NCBI GenBank assembly: GCA_043779285.1
Contig: JAYWEL010000109.1
Span: forward strand, 1-11,325
Direction of reading: 5' to 3'
Length of the DNA stretch: 11,325 nt
DNA from: MGR-bin208 sp043779285
GTDB lineage: Bacteria > Bacteroidota > Bacteroidia > Chitinophagales > Chitinophagaceae
The translations under genes and the position numbers were made by a program. Under the pieces are notes generated by a model, which ran no database searches, was not told the origin of the DNA, and was given only the letters and a program-made list of their open reading frames with translations. This document shows, piece after piece, positions 1-5,895 of this stretch (positions within the stretch are counted from its first letter, which is position 1; every line of letters starts with the position of its first letter).

Positions 1-971
1 CGAAAAAATCCTTTTTCTTCCATCGTATGTGGGGCATGGTCCGTTGCGATTACATCTAAGCGGTTATCAAGCAAAGCTTTCCACAGCGCTTCTTTGTTAT
101 GTGCTGCCTTGATAGCCGGATTGCATTTTATCTGATTTCCCAAACGGGCATAATCATCACTCGTAAAGTGTAAATGGTGTACACAAACTTCGGCAGTAAT
201 CCGTTTTTCTTTCAGTGGAAACATATTGGTAAACAACTGCAATTCTTTTTCTGTACTGATATGCAGTATATGCAAACGGGTATTGAATTTTTTAGCAAGC
301 TGAATAGCAAAAAGCGATGATTCATAACAGACCTCCGCATCTCTTATAAGTGGATGTTGTTCGGGAAGCAATGGCTGATTCGTTAGGTTATATTTTTCCA
401 AATTATTTTTGATGACTCGTTCATCTTCGCAATGAGTTGCAATCAACAATTCGCTTTCCTGAAAAATCTTTTCCAATGTACCCGGATTGTCAACCAACAA
501 ATTACCTGTACTTGCTCCCATAAAAATTTTAATGCCACAAACATCATTTCTTTTTTCATTGGTGCGTAATACGTCGTCTGCATTGTCATTAGATGTGCCC
601 ATGAAAAAAGAATAATTGGCTAATGAATTATGTTTGCCAATTTGATATTTGTCTTCAAGCAATTCTTGTGTAAAAGCCGGTGGAACTGTATTGGGCATTT
701 CCATAAAACTGGTAACACCGCCTGCTACAGCGGCTTTCGATTCGGTATAAATAGATGCTTTATGTGTCAACCCTGGTTCTCGAAAATGAACCTGATCATC
801 AATAGCTCCAGGAAACAGAAATTTTCCTTCTCCATTTATTTCTGTTATTGTAAAAGAGGGTTGAATATTTTTTTCAATTTTTTCAATACGCCCATTCATA
901 ATCAACAGGTCGCAAATATTAATACTGCCCTCATTGACGATGGAGATATTTTTAATAATGTAATTTTGCAT
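1..971 (-). CDS. pyrC: Dihydroorotase, class I (partial, C-terminus beyond left edge)
   Basis: Zinc amidohydrolase that cyclises N-carbamoyl-aspartate to dihydroorotate, the third step of cytosolic pyrimidine synthesis. The frame is open from ATG at 971 to the left edge, giving 323 residues of an expected 440-450, so the C-terminal quarter is missing. Visible family motifs are DDQVHFREPG (residues 58-67), AGGVTSFMEMPN (83-94), GIKIF with the expected carbamylated Lys148, ATHCEDE with His180, HILHIST with His237, and ATDHAPH with the catalytic Asp311. The first histidine of the usual HxH pair is Gln60; I recall the same QVHFREPG form in Bacteroidetes dihydroorotases such as that of Porphyromonas gingivalis, so the gene is probably functional. 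An allantoinase or hydantoinase paralogue is less likely given the FREPG and ATDHAPH context. The gene is divergent from the wzi-like gene with a 35-bp gap. No strong Shine-Dalgarno is seen. Confidence 0.92.
   Translation of the reverse strand, partial: MQNYIIKNISIVNEGSINICDLLIMNGRIEKIEKNIQPSFTITEINGEGKFLFPGAIDDQVHFREPGLTHKASIYTESKAAVAGGVTSFMEMPNTVPPAFTQELLEDKYQIGKHNSLANYSFFMGTSNDNADDVLRTNEKRNDVCGIKIFMGASTGNLLVDNPGTLEKIFQESELLIATHCEDERVIKNNLEKYNLTNQPLLPEQHPLIRDAEVCYESSLFAIQLAKKFNTRLHILHISTEKELQLFTNMFPLKEKRITAEVCVHHLHFTSDDYARLGNQIKCNPAIKAAHNKEALWKALLDNRLDVIATDHAPHTMEEKGFF
961..968 (+). promoter_or_regulatory. Possible Bacteroidetes-type -7 element for the wzi-like gene
   Basis: TAATTTTG matches the Bacteroidetes -7 consensus TAnnTTTG and would place a start site about 30 bases before the ATG at 1007. 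A TTGAC lies at 934-938, slightly further upstream than the usual -33 TTTG spacing. The element overlaps the first codons of the divergent dihydroorotase gene, which is plausible given the 35-bp gap. It rests on a short match in AT-rich DNA and is only a candidate. Confidence 0.3.
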
Positions 972-1006
972 ATCTTGTTAAAGCTTTAAATTAAAGAAAC
1001 AACTGC

Positions 1007-2743
1007 ATGCAATTTAATAAATCCATCCTTTGTCTTTCATTATTTCTTTCCCCAAGCATTGCATTTTCTCAAACAACATTTTTGACCCAAGGTTCAAAAG
1101 ATAGAGTCATTCTGGAAAGGATGGAAATTCTTGGACAGACAGACAGCGTATTGAATTTTTCCAAAATACAGCCACTTAGCCGCAAATCAATCATACAAAA
1201 AGCAGAAGCCCTGGCAATGAAGATTGATGCTATTGAGCCGGTAGGGGGAAACAGCCAGACAAGTTCTGAAGCACTGTTATCAAAAAAATTGAGTAAGGCA
1301 GATAAATATAACCTGAACCGGTTGCTGATGAATAATAGAGAATGGGTAACTGAAAGCAGGTATAAATTTGCAAGTAAAAAACCGGTTGGTAAAAATTTCT
1401 ATCAATCACCGGCTAATATGTTTGAAGTTAATAATGCTGATTTTTTTCTGGCCGTAAATCCGGTTATTCAATATGTGTTATCAAAAGAGAAGGATAATGA
1501 TCAAAACCTTTTTTTAAATACAAGAGGAGTTAGTTTACGTGGGCGGATAGCTGATAAAATTGGCTTTGCGGCTTATGTTTCTGAGAACCTGGAAAGACCC
1601 CCGATGTATGTACAGCAATGGGTTGCTGCCAGGCAGGCAGTACCCGGAGCCGGGTTTTATAAAGACTTCAAAGATCCCGGTGGATTGGATTATTTTGATG
1701 CACGGGGTTATATTAGTTTTAATGCTACAAAATTTATTGATATCAGTTTTGGTTATGATCGAAATTTTATAGGCAATGGACAACGAAGTTTATTCTTAAG
1801 TGACTTCTCTAATAATACCTTGTTTTTAAAATTGAATACCCGAATCTGGAAATTCAATTACCAGAATCTTTTTATGGAACTGGTTCCCTCACATAGAACC
1901 GGAGCTGATATTCTTTTACCTAAAAAGTATGCGGCTATGCATCACCTAGACATAAACATCGGCAAGCATCTGAATATTGGATTGTTTGAAGGGGTTGTTT
2001 TTGGCCGCAAAGATCACTTTGATTTTGGATACCTGAACCCGGTCATATTTTACCGATCTATTGAGCAGCAAAATGGAAGTTTTGATAATTCGGTTGCTGG
2101 ATTGGATTTTAAAGCCAATGTGGCAAAGCGTTTTCAGGTTTATGGCCAATTAATGCTGGATGAATTTAAATTATCAGAATTAAAAGCAAACAGCGGATGG
2201 TGGGCCAATAAATGGGCCATTCAGGCCGGTGTAAAATATATTGATGCATTCAATATCAAAAATCTTGATTTGCAGATTGAGCATAATAGAGTAAGACCTT
2301 TTACTTATTCTCATCGCGATTCGGTTGCAAATTATAGCCACTACAATCAACCGTTAGCACATCCTTTAGGTGCCAATTTTCAGGAAACCATTGGCGTTGT
2401 TCGTTATCAACCGGCACCTAAATGGTTAATACAGGGTAAGCTGATCAATTATAAGCAGGGGAATGATATAAATAATGAAAGTTTTGGAAGTAATGTTTTT
2501 TTACCCAATATACCTCCATATCGTAGAAGAGATGATGGATACAATATCGGGTCGGGGTTGGAAACAAATGTACTGCTTGGAAGTTTTTTACTTTCGTATG
2601 AATGGAAAGAAAATCTGTTTTTTGAAGTTTCTGCTTTATATAGAAAAACAGATGTTCCCACGAATAGTTTATTATCAACGAATACTTCAGTTATTTCGGC
2701 CGGTATCCGCTGGAATATGCACCGAAGAGAATTTGAATTCTAA
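1007..2743 (+). CDS. Wzi/RemB-like outer-membrane beta-barrel protein
   Basis: A 578-residue exported protein. Residues 1-21 form a signal peptide with likely cleavage at AFS|Q. A helical N-terminal segment (about 30-125) precedes a long barrel of alternating aromatic/hydrophobic strands (about 145-578). The block FGYDRNFIGNGQRSLFLSD (248-266) and NYSHYNQPLAHPLGAN (442-457) resemble the conserved parts of the capsule-assembly Wzi family and of the Bacteroidetes gliding protein RemB. Wzi in Enterobacteria is an outer-membrane lectin that anchors capsule; Bacteroidetes relatives are often annotated 'capsule assembly Wzi family' without a proven role. No capsule or polysaccharide genes are nearby, so the function here is uncertain. 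Its stop overlaps that of porT on the other strand by 4 bp. Family assignment is fairly sure; role is not. Confidence 0.72.
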   Translation: MQFNKSILCLSLFLSPSIAFSQTTFLTQGSKDRVILERMEILGQTDSVLNFSKIQPLSRKSIIQKAEALAMKIDAIEPVGGNSQTSSEALLSKKLSKADKYNLNRLLMNNREWVTESRYKFASKKPVGKNFYQSPANMFEVNNADFFLAVNPVIQYVLSKEKDNDQNLFLNTRGVSLRGRIADKIGFAAYVSENLERPPMYVQQWVAARQAVPGAGFYKDFKDPGGLDYFDARGYISFNATKFIDISFGYDRNFIGNGQRSLFLSDFSNNTLFLKLNTRIWKFNYQNLFMELVPSHRTGADILLPKKYAAMHHLDINIGKHLNIGLFEGVVFGRKDHFDFGYLNPVIFYRSIEQQNGSFDNSVAGLDFKANVAKRFQVYGQLMLDEFKLSELKANSGWWANKWAIQAGVKYIDAFNIKNLDLQIEHNRVRPFTYSHRDSVANYSHYNQPLAHPLGANFQETIGVVRYQPAPKWLIQGKLINYKQGNDINNESFGSNVFLPNIPPYRRRDDGYNIGSGLETNVLLGSFLLSYEWKENLFFEVSALYRKTDVPTNSLLSTNTSVISAGIRWNMHRREFEF

Positions 2744-3450
2744 CCTTCAAGATGAATACTGAATGTAACTATTCTTGACAGGATACGATCCAAGATATTA
2801 CTGTATTTCAGGTTTTCGTCACGGCTATGAATATCTTTCAACCCGTTGCCAATTTTAATTTCAGGGGATAATATAAAACTGGGAAAATAAAAATTGAATC
2901 CCATTCCGATTTCAACCCCCATATCGTTTTTTTTGATTTTTATTAAATCCTCCGCTTTTCTTGAACTGGCATTGGAGGCCATGTCGATATCTGCTTTTAC
3001 ACCACCCAACATGTACACCCGAAAATTACCAATCCGGTCTGAAGAAAATTTAACCTGTACCGGCAACGTAACAATGATGGATTCTACTTTTTTGATAACA
3101 TCTGTTCCGTCTAGTGGGTCGGGGTATTTTAGTTTGTATTCCAGGTTTCGTTCCATAAACATCAATTGCGGATTGAAACGAAGTTCAAAGCGTTCATCTA
3201 TTCTTTTTGTTGCTAAAAGGCCAAGAGAAAAGCCGCTTGAGATTTTAGACTCAGTAACTAAAACGCTGTCATACTCTAAAAACCTGGGGTGAAGTTCTAA
3301 CTGAAAACGGGGGGAATTTACACCTAATGTTATACCGAAATAATATGGTTTTAAATCATGATCATATTGGTGAAGTTCAACATATTGCGAATTGGAATTC
3401 AAAGAAACAAAAAGCAGGCTACTTAGAACAGTTAGTCTGAACAGTTTCAT
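2740..3450 (-). CDS. porT: PorT/SprT family outer-membrane protein of the type IX secretion system
   Basis: A 236-residue exported beta-barrel protein. The frame is open to an upstream ATG at 3480, but the start chosen is ATG at 3450. It follows an AGGAAGGA Shine-Dalgarno at a 7-base spacing, overlaps the ubiE stop as ATGA, and begins a clean signal peptide (MKLFRLTVLSSLLFVSLNS, cleavage near SNS|Q). The mature part starts with YDHDLKPYYFGITLGVNSP, has amphipathic strands typical of an 8-stranded barrel, and ends with the PorT-like tail ILSRIVTFSIHLEG. PorT/SprT is required for T9SS export and gliding in Bacteroidetes. I recall that it commonly follows ubiE in this phylum, which supports the call. 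The metalloprotease at 5896-7563 carries the matching sorting domain. A generic outer-membrane barrel protein is the main alternative. Confidence 0.82.
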   Translation of the reverse strand: MKLFRLTVLSSLLFVSLNSNSQYVELHQYDHDLKPYYFGITLGVNSPRFQLELHPRFLEYDSVLVTESKISSGFSLGLLATKRIDERFELRFNPQLMFMERNLEYKLKYPDPLDGTDVIKKVESIIVTLPVQVKFSSDRIGNFRVYMLGGVKADIDMASNASSRKAEDLIKIKKNDMGVEIGMGFNFYFPSFILSPEIKIGNGLKDIHSRDENLKYSNILDRILSRIVTFSIHLEG

Positions 3451-4199
3451 TGTATTTTCCTTCCTGAGTAAATGCAACATATTCCTAAACTTAAAGATTT
3501 ATAGTTGGTTTCTGAAAAGCCTGTTGCATTAAAAACTTTCATAAATGCACGACGATCCGGAAATGCTTTGGCTGATTCATTTAAATATTTATATGCTTTT
3601 TTATTTTTTGAAAACCAGTGTGCCAATTGCGGGGCCACTGTTCCCATATAAAAATCATACAAACGGCTAAACATTGGATTTGTTGGTTTTGAAAACTCCA
3701 ATACAATTAATTGTGCACCGGGTTTTAACACTCTTAACATTTCCTGAAGACCTTTTTCTAAATCTTCAAAGTTCCTGACTCCAAAAGCAACCATTATGCC
3801 ATCAAACGAATTATCAGGAAAGTTTATTGCCTCACTATCACCAAGATGAAGATCTATTTTATTTGTAAATCCTTCTTTTTCAACCTTTTTACGACCAATT
3901 ATCAGCATTTGTTCCGAAATATCGATACCGGTAATTTTTTGGGGCTTTAATATTTTACAAGCAAGAATCGACATGTCGCCTGTACCGCAAGCAACATCTA
4001 ATAGATGTTTTGGGTTGTCTTTTCGAAAATAGTTAATCGCTTTTTTTCTCCAGGAAACATCAATGCCCAGGGAAAGAAAATGGTTTAAAAAATCATAGCG
4101 TTTTGCAATATTGTCAAACATTTTTGCAACCTGCTTTTTTTTACTTTCCTTGTTTTCATTAAAGGGTGTAATATCGTCGTGTGGTAATTTGTTTGTCAT
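3447..4199 (-). CDS. ubiE: Demethylmenaquinone methyltransferase (UbiE/MenG)
   Basis: A 250-residue SAM-dependent methyltransferase that C-methylates demethylmenaquinone to menaquinone, the last step of quinone synthesis; Bacteroidota use menaquinone rather than ubiquinone. The UbiE signature VAKMFDNIAKRYDFLNHFLSLG (24-45) is present. The Rossmann SAM-binding motif LLDVACGTGD (66-75) is followed by GIDISEQML (91-99), LGDSEAINFPDNSFD (119-133), VAFGVRNFED (137-146) and RVLKPG (156-161). Length is normal for the family. A short charged N-terminal tail contains a run of eight A bases (4135-4142). The stop TGA at 3449-3447 shares bases with the porT ATG, so the two are probably translationally coupled. 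The gene is divergent from engB across 93 bp that must hold both promoters; I could not pick a convincing element there. Confidence 0.93.
   Translation of the reverse strand: MTNKLPHDDITPFNENKESKKKQVAKMFDNIAKRYDFLNHFLSLGIDVSWRKKAINYFRKDNPKHLLDVACGTGDMSILACKILKPQKITGIDISEQMLIIGRKKVEKEGFTNKIDLHLGDSEAINFPDNSFDGIMVAFGVRNFEDLEKGLQEMLRVLKPGAQLIVLEFSKPTNPMFSRLYDFYMGTVAPQLAHWFSKNKKAYKYLNESAKAFPDRRAFMKVFNATGFSETNYKSLSLGICCIYSGRKIQ
3458..3465 (-). promoter_or_regulatory. Shine-Dalgarno sequence that fixes the porT start
   Basis: AGGAAGGA on the minus strand lies 7 bases before ATG at 3450 and inside the 3' end of ubiE. It is one of the few strong Shine-Dalgarno sequences in the window, and supports the internal ATG over the upstream ATG at 3480. 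Confidence 0.7.
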
Positions 4200-4292
4200 A
4201 GATTGGCGAAGTTATGCGGTTTTATCAAGTGTTAGAAAGGGGTTCAATAAAAAATTAGCACAAGCAATTGCAAAATTTCGTCCGTTATTTGC

Positions 4293-4913
4293 ATGAATAA
4301 CGACATGGAAATAGTATTTTCAAAATATCTGATAAGTAGTCCGTCAATCGTAAACTGCCCGCCGGCCGATCGTCCGGAAATAGCGTTTATTGGAAGGAGT
4401 AATGTGGGGAAATCTTCATTGATCAATATGATTTGCAATTTTGCAAATTTGGCTAAAATATCTTCGGCACCGGGAAAAACCCAAATGATCAATCATTTTG
4501 AAATAGTAAATGAAAATAAAAAGAATTGGTATCTGGTTGATTTGCCGGGTTTCGGATTTGCCAAAGTTTCGATTAGGCAAAGACGAAAATGGGAAAAGAT
4601 GATTGAAGAATATTTATGTAAAAGAGAAAACCTCGCCAATATCTTTATACTTATTGATAGCCGGCATTCACCACAGCAAATCGATCTGGATTTCATCAAT
4701 AAATTAGGTGGATGGAATGTGCCTTTTGCATTGGTTTTTACCAAAACAGATAAATCAACACAATCCATTGTCAGTAAAAACATCAAGGATTTTTTTATGG
4801 AGATGAAAAAAAACTGGGAAGAGATACCACCTTATTTTATTACATCTTCCGTAAAAAGAACAGGCAGAAGAGAACTGTTGGAATATATTGGAAAAATTTG
4901 CAGCGAAGAGTAA
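4293..4913 (+). CDS. engB: Ribosome biogenesis GTP-binding protein YihA/YsxC/EngB
   Basis: A TrmE-Era-like (TRAFAC) small GTPase needed for 50S ribosomal subunit assembly. All G motifs are seen in order: G1 GRSNVGKSS (34-42), G2 region PGKTQ with Thr63, G3 DLPGFGFA (83-90), G4 TKTDK (150-154) and G5 TSS (184-186). The length of 206 residues is normal. Translation could start at ATG 4293 or at Met5 (4305); the peptide from MEIVFSKYL matches the usual N-terminus better, and no Shine-Dalgarno decides it. The C-terminus stops soon after the last helix (EYIGKICSEE). It is followed after 87 bp by a small exported-peptide gene on the same strand. Confidence 0.95.
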   Translation: MNNDMEIVFSKYLISSPSIVNCPPADRPEIAFIGRSNVGKSSLINMICNFANLAKISSAPGKTQMINHFEIVNENKKNWYLVDLPGFGFAKVSIRQRRKWEKMIEEYLCKRENLANIFILIDSRHSPQQIDLDFINKLGGWNVPFALVFTKTDKSTQSIVSKNIKDFFMEMKKNWEEIPPYFITSSVKRTGRRELLEYIGKICSEE

Positions 4914-4972
4914 TAAAAATATTGTTTTAAAATTGTTAATAAAGGGTGTATGTAATATTAGTTTAATATGGG

Positions 4973-4980
4973 TATCTTTC
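4973..4980 (+). promoter_or_regulatory. Possible -7 element for the small exported-peptide gene
   Basis: TATCTTTC differs by one base from the Bacteroidetes -7 consensus TAnnTTTG and lies 20 bases before ATG 5001. No clear -33 TTTG is found at the usual distance, so this is weak. The 4914-5000 gap has no terminator hairpin for engB, and read-through from engB is equally possible. Confidence 0.22.
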
Positions 4981-5000
4981 ACCTTGAATAAAACGTTAGT

Positions 5001-5237
5001 ATGAAAATTACATTATCCGAAAAAAATTTTGTTGTTATATTATTTGTTATCGTGGTTTTTACTTTTTCTTTTGCTCAAAAAGACAGTGAAAGTATAGAAA
5101 AACTTTACTTCAAAACCCAAGGTTCAAATCCCCGTCCTTCATCAATTTTAGCGGAAAATAATTTTAAAATTCCACAACAAAAAAGAATACTAGAAGCCAA
5201 GAATAACTCTGGAGCTAATCGGAAGTCAATTAATTAA
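5001..5237 (+). CDS. Small exported protein of unknown function, 78 residues
   Basis: I do not recognise this protein. Residues 1-25 look like a Sec signal peptide: charged start, hydrophobic core FVVILFVIVVFTFSF (10-24), and cleavage at FA|Q. The predicted mature part is about 53 residues, hydrophilic, without cysteine, and basic (10 Lys/Arg against 5 Asp/Glu by eye), with few hydrophobic residues, suggesting a disordered or extended peptide. It has no lipobox cysteine and no sorting domain, so it would remain periplasmic or be released. It follows engB by 87 bp, and its last 8 bases overlap the end of the convergent YkuK-like gene. Support is the signal peptide, the ATG, and its position in an otherwise empty gap. 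It could still be a chance frame, but a leader this clean is unlikely by chance. Confidence 0.55.
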   Translation: MKITLSEKNFVVILFVIVVFTFSFAQKDSESIEKLYFKTQGSNPRPSSILAENNFKIPQQKRILEAKNNSGANRKSIN

Positions 5238-5703
5238 TAATTTTGTTAGCACAGCTACTGCTGGCAAAGGCTTCGGGTTTTGCTTTAAAAGCAAATCCCA
5301 TTCCCAATATATATCCCATCGCTTCCTTCAACGCATCATTACTTTTAAAATTGGGATTCGTATTGATATCGGCATGAACTTCCATGTCTACATTGTATTT
5401 TGTAAAAAGATTACAGAGTTCGTAAGCGATTTCAATGCTTTTGGCTACTTCCATCAACATTCTCTCTTTAATGGTTAGACGTTGTTTCGTTTTTTCATTA
5501 TGAATAAACATAAAACCGCCATGTCCTTCCCTAAGGAAAACAATAACCGTAGCATATTCTGTTTCTATACTTCTTACCTGAGAGTCGGTACCAATACAAA
5601 CTTTTAATTTAAAGCCGGCATTTGTTTCGCGAATGATGGCAGATTCTACAGCATTTAAAATGGGCAAATCTATTGTGTCGCCATTAAATTTTCTCCATAA
5701 CAT
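5230..5703 (-). CDS. YkuK-like (DUF458) protein with RNase H-like fold
   Basis: A 157-residue cytosolic protein of the DUF458/YkuK family, named after Bacillus subtilis YkuK and classed as RNase H-like. The first strand holds KVCIGTDSQV (34-43) with Asp40, the usual first acidic residue of RNase H folds. Glu85 (MLMEVAKSIEIAYEL) and Asp112 (EVHADINTNPNFKSN) are candidate partners. The C-terminal block GYILGMGFAFKAKPEAFASSS (130-150) is the most conserved-looking part. The enzymatic activity of the family is not established to my knowledge; nuclease activity is inference from fold. The gene overlaps the exported-peptide gene tail-to-tail by 8 bp. It has an isolated upstream region (5704-5810) that also lies beyond the terminator of the protease gene. 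Confidence 0.78.
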   Translation of the reverse strand: MLWRKFNGDTIDLPILNAVESAIIRETNAGFKLKVCIGTDSQVRSIETEYATVIVFLREGHGGFMFIHNEKTKQRLTIKERMLMEVAKSIEIAYELCNLFTKYNVDMEVHADINTNPNFKSNDALKEAMGYILGMGFAFKAKPEAFASSSCANKIIN

Positions 5704-5810
5704 ATTAAAGAGGTTTATACAAGTTATTGAAAAACCTGTTATAAAAAAACAAACGGTAAAAGAATTGCGAATTTTTGTCCTTAAAAAATTAGTGATTCTA
5801 CTTAATAAAT

Positions 5811-5839
5811 AAAAAAGGTTCTCCTTTTGGGGAGAACCT
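5811..5839 (-). terminator. Intrinsic terminator of the metalloprotease unit
   Basis: On the minus strand a perfect 9-bp stem AGGTTCTCC / GGAGAACCT with a 6-base loop is followed directly by TTTTTTATTTATT. It lies 57 bases after the protease stop codon. This is a textbook rho-independent terminator for 5896-7563. It separates that unit from the YkuK-like gene. The rest of the 5704-5895 gap is AT-rich and holds nothing else I can support. Confidence 0.85.
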
Positions 5840-5895
5840 GTAAGTAATAGAGAACGGATTAAGTCTTAGTGTTTGATAATAACTCGTTTAATTAT

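Noticed and set aside
630..989. A 119-codon open frame on the plus strand at the left end
   Set aside because: It lies antisense to the dihydroorotase, whose catalytic motifs are all readable; the antisense frame is Phe/Asn/Cys-rich and resembles nothing.
2894..3292. A 132-codon plus-strand frame inside porT
   Set aside because: Antisense shadow of porT with no Shine-Dalgarno, signal peptide or family feature.
3451..3480. Ten-residue N-terminal extension of PorT from ATG 3480
   Set aside because: It would put charged residues (HLLRKENT) ahead of a signal peptide, and a strong Shine-Dalgarno and ATGA coupling point to ATG 3450.
4135..4142. A8 run in ubiE (also A8 runs in porT at 2927-2934 and engB at 4806-4813) as slippage sites
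   Set aside because: They are shorter than the dnaX run, do not sit at domain boundaries, and truncation there would only destroy the enzymes.
5115..5128. A 14-base match (ACCCAAGGTTCAAA) with 1085-1098 in the wzi-like gene, both encoding Thr-Gln-Gly-Ser near the N-terminus of exported proteins
   Set aside because: Only four codons are shared and the flanks differ at once. One such match in 11 kb of AT-rich DNA is compatible with chance.
5115..5140. GGTTCAAATCC resembling a tRNA T-loop
   Set aside because: The flanking bases do not form a 5-bp T-stem and no acceptor, D or anticodon arms are found around it.
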